Shown here piece by piece: positions 34,658 to 46,700 of a DNA stretch of 64,000 bases (within the stretch, counting starts at the first letter, position 1; each line of letters opens with the position of its first letter). The position numbers and the translations under genes are program-made. The stretch spans positions 17,236,001-17,300,000 of the forward strand of contig OY756970.1 in NCBI GenBank assembly GCA_963580455.1. The letters run 5' to 3'. The notes below the pieces were generated by a model, which searched no databases, had not been told where the DNA came from, and was given only the letters and a program-made list of their open reading frames with translations. This DNA comes from Euonymus europaeus (lineage: Eukaryota > Streptophyta > Magnoliopsida > Celastrales > Celastraceae).

Positions 34658-34685
34658 AATCTCGAAGATTAATGCCTAAAATCCT

Positions 34686-34715
34686 ATATATATATGTGTG
34701 CGCGCGCGCGCGCGT
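34686..34715. repeat. TA/TG/CG dinucleotide run in the 3' UTR of array gene 2
   Basis: A TATATA run passes through TGTG into about nine CG units. The matching positions in the other two genes (31968-31992 and 37215-37243) carry TA then TG runs only. Confidence 0.9.
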
Positions 34716-36664
34716 AAATAAAGAAAGTTTATCTTCTGCTGCTTTGTTTTTAGTGATTATGTTTCCTGAATGAATGATGGACGTAATGCTATGTTACTAA
34801 GTTTTCCCCTTGTTATTTGAATTCATTTCACTGATGCTCCGTTTAGTTTATTTGGAGGGAAATCATAAGAGATATCTTGAGAAAAATTTATTATGAAAAA
34901 ATAAATAATTTATAGTGTTTAAATAAAAAATTGTTAATATATTTTTTATTGTTTATCAGGTAAAAAAACATAAATTTCGGGTACGCATTATTTTTCAATT
35001 TCATGCATAGTAGGATATATCTATTTGAAACACAATAATAAAAATGTACAATGTGTCAAACACAATAATCAAGACAGAATTTTCTTCGTCATTCAGAGAA
35101 TAGAAAAATATCATTTGAGTATCTCTATAACAATAACACAGGCCAATAGAATATTTTAAAAATTGTCTTTCTTCTCAAAGCTTTGATGATGTAATGATGA
35201 TCGTTCGTGAAGATTTGTAGAAAAAGAAAGTGAGAAAGTGAATCGAAAGAGATGAGAAGGTAGAGAAAGAAAGTGAGAAAGTGAACTGAAAGATAGATAT
35301 AAGATGCTCTATGTTGGAGCAAGGACTAGGAAAACAACAACCGGCTGTTGTTTTTCGCTGGTTTTTCGGGTTGATTTTTTTCTCTTTTGACTGATTAATT
35401 TACCCCCAAATAAGCATGGGAAAACAAAATATTAAATGAAATTATTAATTAGATTTAAGACAGGCGTAGTGTTAATTGAAGATAGCTTGCAATAAAATTA
35501 ATTATTTAATATGGTATGAATACGTAGAGATGAAATCATTGCATATACAAGGATTGTGTTGAGAAAATTAGGACTCAAAAACCTATTTCTACAACTTACA
35601 TAAGAGTTTTGAAGAATGCTACTGTATAATTTAACGTAGTAAGATAAGAAGGAAATGAATTCAATATAGAAGTTGATGAAAGTCTGATTGTAAATAAAAT
35701 AAATGACAAAAAGAAACGTTGATTTTCTCATAGACTACACGTGGTCTATTCCAAAAGAATTCCGATAAAGTCTCGGATGCTTATTGGATAGGAAAAAATG
35801 AACTTGTTTTCATGTCACCCTAGCTTTTAATGTAATGTTGTGACGAGGAAGACTCAGATACTTCAATTCGTTGTCGTTTTTGTGGACTTGGAGTCAATTA
35901 TGGAGATTCCTGGGAGCTTCTTTTTAGGCAAAATGTCAACTTCACAAGAGAGGAATAAGAGCACTACACTAACTTTAGTTTAAGGTTATTTTTCTTCTCG
36001 AGTCTCGACTTAAAAGGCAATCAAAAAATCAGCACCAAAGATAAAACGATAAATGCAGTTTCGATTAGGTAGGAGATAAAGAATTGGATACTTAATGTGG
36101 ACGTTGAGCAGTTTTATGTTCATCGCCTTTGAAGATAGAGTTTGCATAGTCGAATCTTAAAATTTGTTTGTGTATTGGGCATTTCACTATGATAGATTAT
36201 GGAGCTTCAATATTTGAGCAAAATTTTGTTGATTTTCAACTAGATCTGTGTTTGGTTTTGAGGGAATGAAGTAGGAAAGAAGCTGATATTTAATTTTAAT
36301 AAGTTTTATGCATTTTTCAAAGGAAAAGTGCATACAAAGTCGTGAAAGGAAAACTGTGTCTTTTTAATGACGAAATGATCAAACTATTAATTATTTGAGA
36401 GAATGAGTTATATTTAAAAATGTTTTATAAGCAGGGTCATTTTTATAAATAAAAAAAAAAAAACTAACAACAATTTTCTACTAGATATAGATAACTTGTA
36501 CCCTTAACACATGATAATGATTCACCAAAGCATATCATCAATACTCTCGCATAATTTCTTAAACTTAAAGTATATTCTCAGGCCAAAAAAAAAAACTTCA
36601 GCCCATTTTTTTTCATCTTTGCTTAAAATATACCGAGCGTACAAATTATCATTTCTCTTTGTCT

Positions 36665-36875
36665 AATTGACATCGTGCACCTCGGTAGTGGGGCCCGTTT
36701 ACTTTTAATTTAATCACGTTATGGGTCCCATCCAGTGATCTTCCAATACTTTGTGGTTGCTTGCTGGTGTTGGCCTTGTGGGTGGGGCCCGCTTTCGTCA
36801 AAGGTTTTTTTTCTATCAAACTATCAAAGTAAAGTAGTAAACTACTTTACCTGACTTTTGTCTTTATAAAGCTAA
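36665..36875 (+). promoter_or_regulatory. Promoter of array gene 3
   Basis: Same layout as array gene 2: agtggggcccg, a gggtccca stretch, ctttgtggttgcttgctggt with ttggccttgtgggtggggcc, then TATA box tctttataaagc at about 36861-36872, about 65 bp before the start codon. Confidence 0.75.
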
Positions 36876-36936
36876 GCAGAGAGAGTGCGAAAAGGAAGGA
36901 ACTGAGGAAGTAGGAGTGTTGGCAGAAGAAAAAAAA

Positions 36937-37191
36937 ATGAGTCGTAGAGAGAGCACGGATGGTGAAGATAGTGGAAAAAAGGTTTCCATGAGCACGATTG
37001 TAGGGGGTTTGGTTGCAGGAGTTGCTCTGTTGGGCGTAATAGCTTCTCTTGTGGCTGGTTCATCCGACACCGACGTCAAGAAGAAAACAATGGTAGCTCC
37101 AGGATCAGGAGGGAGTCGTCGCATTGACAGGGACGACTTTGAGAAAGACCCAAAATCCTATTTCAGCAACGACCGCAACTCGCGCAAGTAG
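36937..37191 (+). CDS. Small single-span membrane protein, array gene 3
   Basis: Function unknown. Single exon, 84 residues, beginning MSRRESTDGEDSGKK; the ATG at 36937 is chosen because it matches the start of array gene 2 (the upstream in-frame codon at 36916 is only GTG). Glycine-rich span TIVGGLVAGVALLGVIASLV, then SDTDVKKKTMVAPGSGG and a tail, DRDDFEKDPKSYF, with a short extension (NDRNSRK) that duplicates part of the usual ending. The SDTD and KKK elements echo array gene 1, so it may be nearer the ancestral short form. It lies in copy B of the 2-kb duplication. Confidence 0.78.
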   Translation: MSRRESTDGEDSGKKVSMSTIVGGLVAGVALLGVIASLVAGSSDTDVKKKTMVAPGSGGSRRIDRDDFEKDPKSYFSNDRNSRK

Positions 37192-38874
37192 AATCTTGAA
37201 GAAGTCCTAAAATCCTATATATATTGTGTGTGTGTGTGTGTGTACGTCAACAAATTAAGGAAGTTTTATCTTCTGCTGCTCTGTTTTTCGTGATTTTGTT
37301 TCCTGAATGAATGAAAGAACGTAATTATAAGTTACTAAGTTTCCCCCATGTCATTTGAATTCATTTCACTCGTCCTCCGTTTATTTTGAGGAAAATGAAC
37401 TTGGAGAAAAAAATTATTACGAAAAAATAAATAATTTCTAGTCTTTATATATATAAAAAATTGTTACTAGTTTTTATTGTTGATTAGGTAAAAAACATAA
37501 ATATGGGGTACGAATTATTTTTCTTTTTCATGCATGGGATGCATCTATTTGAAACACAATAATCAAGACAGCCTTGATTCTTCATTCAGAGCATAGAGAA
37601 ATATCATTCGAATATCTTAGAGTAATAAGGGACACAAGCCAATACAATCGTGCTCGGGAAGATTCGAAGAAAAAGAAAGTGATTTGAGAGAGAGATAATA
37701 TGCTCTATGTTGGAGCAAGGACTAGGAAAACAACCACCGCTCGTTGAAACCGGCTTTTGTGTTTTTTTCTTTTTCTCTATTGACTGATTAATTTACCCCA
37801 AAATAAGCATGGGAAACAAAATATTTATTTTTGGAGAAGTTGATTTTTCTGAAACAAATAGAGCATTAATATATCACTACATTAACTTGTTCTAAATTAT
37901 ATCTTCGATACAAATTACCTGATTGGATGTGTGGCCACATGAAAGGAAGATATGATAGTAAATAAAATTATTATATACATCTAAGATAGGAATTGTATTA
38001 ATTGAAGAAAATTTTCAAGAAAATTGTTTAATATGGTACGAATATGTGCAACAACCTATTTAATTTCTGCAATTTACCCAAGAATTTTAAAAAATGCTAT
38101 CATATATATAATTTAACGTAGTAAGAGGGAAATGAATTCAATATAGGAGTTGATGAAAGTATGATTCTAAATAAAATAAATGACAAAAAAATATACTAAA
38201 TAAATTCTCTTTGATTTTCTTATAAGCAACTCATGGTATTGTCGATTCCAAAAAAAAACCGAATAAAGTCTCGGATGTTTATTGGATAGGGAAAGATGAC
38301 TTGTATCCTGTCAGTCTAACTGATCTAATGTAGTAATGTTGTGATGAGAAAGGCTCAGATTCTTCAATTCCTTGTCGTTTTTTGTGGACCTGGAGTCAAT
38401 TATGGAGTTTCCTAAGCAGCTTCTTCTTAGGTAAAATATCAACGTCATGTCGTCATGGGAGAGGACGCAAATACGCGGGTGGGCGGGGAGCCAGGAATTC
38501 ATTGGAGGGGGTGTTTTGAAGTTTTGAAGGTTGATCGGGATTTTACCTCTAAAATCAAAACAAAAAATGAGATTTACTAATTAATCATTTAATAAAAATA
38601 TATATTTCATTCACTACCTTTAAATTTTTAATATTCCAAAACATCCTTTAAATAATTCTGAACAAAATTATTCTTATTTCAAGAAATCCTTATATGTATG
38701 ACATATGCTGACATCATCAGATTTTTTTTTTATTTTTTTCTTTAAAAAACTTAAAAAAAGCTTTATCTTTCAAAATACAAGTCGGATTTTCTTTAAAAAA
38801 ATATATTCATAATCAGCACGAAAAACTATTTCCAATGAGACCCATGATCAAAATGTTTAAATGTTCATCCGTCA

Positions 38875-39605
38875 AATCCTCTGAATGAACTCAGAGGATT
38901 TCTCAAACTTATATAGAATTCAAATGATTTTTCAAAACTCACCAAACCAATCAAAGGAGTTTTCAAAATTAAGCAAAAAAATTCAGATAATTTCATAAAA
39001 ATATATCAAAAAAATAGAATTTTGAAAATGAAATAAAAAACAATCAAAAATTCAGAGGATTTCACAAACTTGTTTCAAGTTTAGAGGATTTCACAAAATT
39101 TATTAAAATAAATCAAATAAATTTTTGAAATTAAGCAAAAAAAATTAGAGGATTTCATAAAATATGTAATAAAAATTATAATTTTTTTTGAAAATCAAAC
39201 AAAAAACAATCCAAAACTCTAAATCCTAAACCCCAAAACTAAAAATCCCAAAAATCATCAATACTAAATCATAATCTCGTAAATCCCAAAATCCTAAACT
39301 TTAAACACTATAAACTCTTAATCTTCTAAACCCTAAACTCGAGAAACTTTAAAATAAATCCTATAACCAGAAATCCTTTGAATTTCTTAGAAATACTCTA
39401 AATGTTAACAATTCTAGTTTTAATTTTGAACAAAAAATCTTATAAATAATTAAAAATAATTTAAAAATATAAGAATAAAATCATAAAATTTTACTAACTT
39501 ATATTCCTAAACCCCAAACCTTAAACCCCAAAATCCTAAATAATAAATTATAATATCCAAAACCCCAAAACTTTATACCCTAAACTCTAAACTCTATAAA
39601 TATCC
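38875..39605. repeat. Degenerate A-rich tandem repeats grading into telomere-like CCCTAAA variants
   Basis: The motif (t)cagaggatttc(a/t)(c/t)aaa recurs at about 38888, 39053, 39081 and 39145, and a longer block (aattaagcaaaaaaa...aaaacaatc) repeats with a spacing of about 165 bp. From about 39215 the DNA becomes a string of ctaaa/ccctaaa/ccaaaa variants, as at ctaaaccctaaactcgag (about 39330) and ctaaaccccaaaccttaaac (about 39508). Confidence 0.6.
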
Positions 39606-40349
39606 CAAGATAATGTGGCCAAAAAAAAAGAAAAACATCAAAGGATTCTTTCATCGTGAAGAAGGACAAATAAAGTATGTTATTTTGTTGTCTCGATTAA
39701 GACATCAGATAGAAGCTGTCCGAACAGACATGAAGCTATCTAGACAGTTGTCATGTGCCTGACTTCGCGGCCACTTGAATAAATTTGTTTTTTGTAATTT
39801 TTCTTAACTCAATTGAGAGAGGCGTCGTTCTGAGGGAGAGCTTGAATAATGTTTGTATAGCTTGTTTTAATTTTTTTGGTAATTTTTGTTTATTTTTATT
39901 ATTAAAATTTTTAAGTTCAAAATTATAATTGACATGAAGTTAATATTTTAAAAAAATTATAATCTTATATATCATATTACTTAATAAAATTAAAAAAAGG
40001 AAAAAAAATTCAGAATAAACTTCAACTCGGCTGTGTTTAGAATATGTATCCAAAATTATTTTTTCATTTTTCGAAATAACAAATTGGATTAAAATTTTCA
40101 TTTGGGTGTTACAGTTTTTTAAAATTGTGTTTTTGAAAACAAAAAATCAAAAACAACTAAATCTTATTTTACATTTTGGAGTGTTTTGGAGCTCAAACTT
40201 ATAAACTAGCGTTTTTGACGTGTTTGTAAGAACATCTCTCTCTGGCTTATAAATTATAAGATAAACTCTACCAAACAGGTTAAATTATTATTAGTTATCG
40301 GACATGATAAATTATGCCTCATTAAAAAAAAGAATTAATCAATATCACA

Positions 40350-40562
40350 ATTTAGGGTGTAAATGAGTCGAGTTGAATTAGATTTTGGCATAATTAACTT
40401 GGCTCGTCACAAATAAAATTGTGGTCGAACTCAACTTGTTAAGAGATGTTAACTTGTTTGAGGTACGTTCAATCAAATAGGTCAAAAAATGTAACAAGTG
40501 TGCACGTTTTATGCTATTTTCATGGCTCGAAATGAGCAGACATATACTCATTGACACTGCAT
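40350..40562. mobile_element. Possible hAT-type MITE remnant
   Basis: The left edge tagggtgtaaatgag and the right edge ctcattgacactgc are imperfect inverted copies about 200 bp apart, similar to hAT MITE ends. No target duplication was seen. Confidence 0.3.
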
Positions 40563-41069
40563 GGGCGATTCTAGAAGTATTCAAGTGTGCTCCACCAAGT
40601 CTTCAACTCTACATAGCTTAGCAAACATAAAGCTTTCAACCATCTGCCTCACACCGACTCTGTAGCATCCAAAGCCCGACCTAAAGTGGTTATGCTACCC
40701 CATTTCTGACTCTTTTTCAACTACCCAACTATCTAAAATGGTCATGGTAACCCATTTCTGACTCTTTTTTAACTCTTTGAAAAAGATATTATACAAATTT
40801 ATACTTTAGACATTCGATGTTAAAATTAAATTCAGACTATTGAGACCGCATCCACACAAAAATTTCACCCAAGGGTCAAAATCTAGTGTATTATCAAAAA
40901 TGTATTACTCCCAGTACCTTACGATTTTGTGCCTGCTCTTAGCCATTATAGATAACAACTTTTTCGTTCACAAACCAATCCCCTTTTTTGATAATTTACA
41001 ATCAGATACAAATAAATTATTACTAAAACCAAACATTATAATTTGACCCAAGTAAAATTATATCAAGCT

Positions 41070-41820
41070 TCAAGCCAAGAGCCAGAAATCTTTGTGACGT
41101 TTAGTGGTGATCAAATAGCCTCCAAGTTTCTTACTTTTCCTTCTGACTGCAATTGCCATACAAGTAGCATTTTGGATACAGTACTCAACCACACCACCAT
41201 TGACTCTGTTCCCTGCCCACATCATGATCAATCTCCATGTCATGGACCTCTTCTTCTGACCCAGAACCAGCAGTGCCACCCCCTGTTTTCGTGCCTCTTC
41301 AACTATAATTGGTCCCTTCTCCTTCCCTTCCAACACTGCAACCTCAATTTGTACCTCAGGCCTCTTAATTTGGCACATCTTTTTCAATGAGTAAACAAGC
41401 TCATAAGCTCTTGGAGTTCTCTCCTTGTTATTAGATGCTTCGCCTGTAAAAAAAAAACAAAATCAAATGCATCCTTGATTTTTATTCATAATTAAGAATG
41501 AAGAGAACAGAGCTGCAACCTTGTTTGGTAGCAGGATTTGCTACATGAAGAAGAACAAGTGTGTCCTGGCTCTGAATGGTATGTGAAAGTGCCCATTGTA
41601 GAGCTCCCTTAGCCTCAAGGCTTGAATCGACCACGATCATGATTTTCCTCCCGGATTTCTCGTCCCGGACCCCGGTAGTGCAACCAGAATCCTCTGTTTT
41701 CTGATCAGTCTCTGTAGCCTTCAGATTGTGCTTGGATTGTATAGGCGGTGACCGGACTCTAACGTGAGGCCTGATTCTGTTCAGGCAGAAATTCGGCAAC
41801 CTTGTACCTGCCCTGCCCAT
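41070..41820 (-). CDS. Universal stress protein (UspA) family protein
   Basis: Plant Usp-domain protein of unknown biochemical role; family members are often tied to stress responses. Two exons on the minus strand, 41820-41520 and 41443-41070, joined through a split Gly codon; 224 residues. The N-terminal about 58 residues are basic and polar. The Usp fold starts at GRKIMIVVDSSLEAKGALQW and TLVLLHVAN, continues with RAYELVYSLKKMC and EVQIEVAVLEGKEKGPIIVE, then ALLVLGQKKRS and GGVVEYCIQNATCMAIAV. It ends ITTKRHKDFWLLA, a strongly conserved tail of one plant Usp clade. The ATP-binding pattern G-2X-G-9X-G-S/T of MJ0577-type proteins is not evident after LGQKK, so nucleotide binding is doubtful. 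Confidence 0.9.
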
Positions 41821-43786
41821 CTTAGGTCTTCAAGGAGATGCACAAGTGTTATAAAGAAGAAGAGGAGAATTGCAGAACCAAATATGTTGGGACCATGTAT
41901 GAGTGTATGGTTTTCTTTGGTTTCTCTTTATTTTTACTTTTGTTCTATAATCATTCGTTTCTTTTATTTGTAACTTGGTTGGGTGGGGCTGTTCTTCAAC
42001 GTGCTTGTCATGAAGCTGTAGGTCCATCATGCTTCAGGAGATTTAGCATGTTAGTGTAATCAGATGATTTATGGAAGCAATACCGTATGATCACGTTCTA
42101 AGTTTTGATCCAATGTATCCGGTGATCAAGTGAAAAATTTACGCGCTCACAGATTGACGGATCGAGTTTAGACTCATATCAAATGTCTAAATGATAAATT
42201 TGAAAGATGTCATAGCCGGTTTTAAAAAAAAAAGGGTGATGATTTCATTGTATCATTAAGAAAACAAGTGATACAATTTATTACTCCTAATTAGTGTTTG
42301 GACATCTTAGACAAATGATGAATCAGAGATTGGAATTTCTCTTATATAAATGAAATATATAGACACACACACACACACGTTAATTTGTATTATATATCAA
42401 ACGTGGATTAGACGCTACATGTTAATGATTCAAAGGAAGATGAATAATAAATTCGAACAATATCATATCTTCCAATGTTCCCTCTTTTAGGCTAAAGTGA
42501 AGCTCATGATTAATTTCACTAAGAAAAAGTAAACTATATTGTTTTTTTAAAGAATTAGAATTAGTTTTAATTAATGGGGTTGGTGTCCAAACTCCAAAAT
42601 ATAGACCAACTTTTTAACAAGGATGAATCATGCATGAAGAATCTTTCCAAATTACCACTTAACTACTATCACTAACTATGCTTTTTAAGGCCCTTTTTCC
42701 AGCCTTTCTATTGCACTACTATGCACATAATAATTAATAACCCTCCTCCATATCAATTTCTTTTATCTTTAGGTTACGTTTAGTTGCACTTTTGATTCGG
42801 GAAGGAGAATTAGTTATGTATCTAAAAAATGCCGACCATTAATCCTACCTTATGTTAAGATTTGTATCCCACATTAGTTATGTGTAAATCACCGATATGA
42901 TTAATAAGTAAATATTCAATTTTTTTAATAAATAATTATTAAATAATTATTTGGTACTACTTATCTTTAGAAATTAAATCAAAACCGTCCTCTTTTATAT
43001 ATATATATATATTAAAGTGTTGCAGCTCATTATTTCCCTGCCGAAGTCAAATTGTGCTTCATTGGATTCCAGATCCTAAGCTGTATATTAAGGGTTGATC
43101 GATAGATGCTTCTATGCAATTAAGCTGAATGAAATAAATATACAGTGGTCTATGCAAGGACAACTCTAACTAACCTTTCAAATCAGTAATTATGTACCAT
43201 GACTACATTGTCCCACCCAACCCAGCCGAGCCGATCCTCAAGGTGTACCGTTGTCCAACTAAACAGAGTTCGAGTCTCCTTGTGGGCAAATGACCCAATT
43301 ATTTGCGTGTCAAAAATAATCATCATAAATCCTTTCCCTGTGAAAAAAAAGAGTTGTAGAGATTTGCCCTAGAAATATATCAGCAGCCATATGCTTCCTA
43401 ATATTTGTTTTTCTAACTATCTCAAATATTGAGATGGACGCACATGATCTAGTGAAGATTTTAGAAAACACGTAGCTTGGGTTGCAATCAATCTTAAACA
43501 TGCTCAAAAATGTCTTAGTCAACCAAAGCTACGTAGATAATCAAGCAATTTTAGTACAAGTAAGATCCGCGGGAAGTTACATAGATAATCTTATGAAAAG
43601 GAAAAAAAAAGTAAACATCCATAGTAAACTTAAATCGCTACTCACAAAGAGAGGATAATATGATTCCATTTTACATCACATAGTTCAAGCTTTATGAACA
43701 CGAAAATCTGGATTTATTGGAATAACCATACTCACAAACAATAAATTCATTCAAGGACAAGTTCTTCTGCAGTTTATGCAACTTCA
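41821..43786. other. Intergenic region between the Usp and MADS-box genes
   Basis: Usp promoter at the left. No further gene recognised. Contains CA and TA microsatellites (about 42363-42378 and 42997-43013) and one copy of a dispersed repeat listed separately. Confidence 0.55.
42110..42215. repeat. Dispersed repeat, copy 1
   Basis: Contains gtgaaaaatttacgcgctca, then cgagtttagactcatatcaa and atgtctaaatgataaa, closely matching the sequence at about 45413-45510. The gagtttagactc core is like a decayed tRNA-type B box, so a SINE origin is possible. Confidence 0.5.
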
Positions 43787-46700
43787 TCAAAGCATCCAAC
43801 CCGGGTTGAATTGGTCAATGTATGGCGTCGAGGTAGTCGCTTGATCTCTTGCCTCCAGATTGTAACTGTGGCCAAAAACAATTTTGAAGTAAAGAAAGTG
43901 AAGTTAACGAGGAATATTCCAAATTGAATAATGAATCCAAGTTCATGAGTGAAAAACACTTGCCCTATTTGCAGTACTGTATTATTGCAGTGTAAAAGCT
44001 GGAAAAAGCCCTCCTGCGGATCATCCTGGCGTGGAAGGAGTGGAATGCTTTGATCCCCGGCTTCCATCGGTTGCATGCAGGCATTAGAATCCTCCAACTG
44101 TTGAAAAGTTTTGAGAAACAGGATTGGAGAAGCACAGAAACATGAGAAGCGACAGGAGATTTTATGTTTTCTTCAATTTAGACAACTACAAAAGCATCTA
44201 GCCTGGGTTGGCGAAAAAAAGACTTGTACCTTCTTCCTTAATTCTTGGTTGGCTTCTAACAGCATTTCTTCCTGAAAAGGCACCAAAGAGCAATATTACC
44301 AATTTTTCAATGAAGAACTATATATATATATATATATTATTTCAGGTACAATGACCTCCCCGCAAAAGCCAAGGGATTCATCCAAATGGACTTCATGGTA
44401 TTCCTGACATGAGAGTTTCAAAGGCTTAGTTATCTTGTTTGGTGTCTTTGTGTTTATTTAGTCCTCTTGTTCTATGAGGGAAATGTACGTACCTTCCTCT
44501 GAAGCTCAACCAGTTGATTATGCATAAATTGGCTCTGCAAAGATCGAAAGAACAAAAAACTAAGACAAAGAAGTTGGAGCGAATTAAGAAGAGGTTATGG
44601 TATTAATAGCTATACCTTAAGAAAAATTAAACCTAGTCTAGGAGTACTCATCAATGTCCTTTACCCTATTTTAAATCACCTTAGAGCTCACCTTGGTGAA
44701 ACAATGTGTTTCAGTGTTTATTGATGTTACTATACCTTTGTTGACCTAATTTGCCTCAAGGATGAGTCCAGCTGATGCTCAAGCCTCTCTAGCTCCTTGG
44801 AGCCCAAATCTACCAAGTCTTCACCAAGAAGATTCCTACAGGAATGATAGGTTGTTTATTAGATAGTTTTTTAGTTTTTTTTATAAGCTTATCAAATTTT
44901 ATTAAGATAATTGAAGAGAATACAAGAAACACCGAACCCAAAGAGAATAACCAAACCACCCAGACAAGAGCCCAAACCCCAATTTAGGACTAGAAAATAA
45001 AAATCCTAGGTTTGACATCTAGAAACAGTGCTGATATAACAACAAACGATTGAACCCAAACAGCAAGCTAAGGTTAAGACCCGCCAAATATCCAGATGAG
45101 CCTTACAAAAGGGGAATCCCAGATAGAGGAAATCGAAGACAAAGCCCAACCAAGAATAGCCAATCTGAATATCTGCCAGAGAATATGCAATTTGGTGGAG
45201 ATGAAAACTTAATAACATATCAAGAAACCAGATGATATCGTAGTTTGTAGTATTGTTACGCAAATTACATGACAAGATGCACTCAATCATTTAGGTGATA
45301 ATTTAGTGGTGAGTCTTTTTTGGGTTAAACTGTATGAACTCAAAAATTATTGAGTTCAATTCTCATAAAAGCAATACCATTGTGGTCAAACGTTAACCCT
45401 TGAACTAACTTATCGTGAAAAATTTATGTGCATACAAATTTGAGAGTTCGAATATAGACTTATATCAGATGTCTAGAGGGTAAACTTATACGATGTCGTT
45501 CTTAAATTATTATTTTTTTTAAGAAAAAGACAAGATGTACTCAACGAAAATGAACAAATTAATAAGATGAAGATTGCTGGACTTTACGCGAAAGAATTAC
45601 CTCTGTGAACGTTGTAAGAGTTCGACTTTGGCTTTGAGTCTCACATATTCCTGATAACTGCTCTGCTGGAGGACAATTCAACGATTAGATTTTTGTCAGG
45701 CGCCAAAGGGTTTTAGGACAATAAAACATGGTCATGTAAGAAGGAAAAAAAGGACTACTGATAGGCATATCATGAATTTCACCCAATTTATCATTAGAAT
45801 GCTAATAGCTAGAAGACAATGACAATCTCCACCTGTGTGTCTTTTCCGGTTTCATTTGTCTCCATTGACCCATAAGTGCACGTTTGATACCTCTCAAGAG
45901 TTCTGGCCATGCTTCAATTGAAACACGAAAATGAGTTAGTAACAATGAACAAAAATTGAGAGAAGTTTTCCAATTTGTTCACTTGGTTCCTAGTTTCATC
46001 ATCAAAACTGTCATACCCAGCTTGAGTGAACAAACCACCAAGTGGACAAACTATCGAGTAAATTCGATCAATATTCTAAAATTTCACGTCGCTTAGATAA
46101 AGATGTGAAGTTCAACATATAATAGGCCCCAACCCATCTAGTAAGATCGCTTTTAAGGGCGAAAAGAAGGATTTTGAAAAGCAAACTGTATTGGCCTGAA
46201 TGACTTGGGGAAAGAATTTTAAGAGGATAATATCTTATAAGGCCCATTGCGGACAGTGAAAAAGAATGTACTTCTTTAATGAATGCAAGAATATGCATTC
46301 ATTAAGAAAGGGTTTCGGTCTAGTACCCCTTTGTGAACTCCCGGAAAAAGACTCTTGTTTTCTTCTTTATGAAATAATATCTCCTTTCTTTTAAAAAACA
46401 AAAAGAATATGCATGCTAGTAAATCCAGAGACGTTTGATTGGGAGATAATGTCTAAATGATCGGAATGAATTAACATGCCAGAGCCAAAATGCATATTGA
46501 ACATATACATGCAAATTGATGCATTTTAAATATTCTAGAGTCTATGTAACTAGCTAGCAAAAGAACCTCCTAGGGTTTGTTGGAATCTATACCATTTTTT
46601 CCAACAGGATTAAGAAAAACAAAAAAGTATATGGACAATATATATCCAACAACATTCATCAAGAAAACGAAAGGAAAACAGTTGATGGGTCAAACTATGA

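Larger units (their letters stand above)
33960..38450. repeat. Tandem segmental duplication of about 2 kb
   Basis: Copy A is about 33975-35945 and copy B about 36500-38450, offset by about 2520 bp. Shared blocks in order: gatgattcaccaaa upstream; gacatcgtgcacctc(a/g)gtag; the promoter block; the small gene; the 3' UTR; the ctatgttggagcaaggacta block (35308, 37701); and near the end tggagtcaattatggag (about 35889, 38391). The gap of about 550 bp between copies (35950-36495) shows no gene. Confidence 0.9.
38451..41069. other. AT-rich intergenic region rich in degenerate repeats
   Basis: No gene recognised. Repeats and a possible MITE within it are listed separately. Confidence 0.6.
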
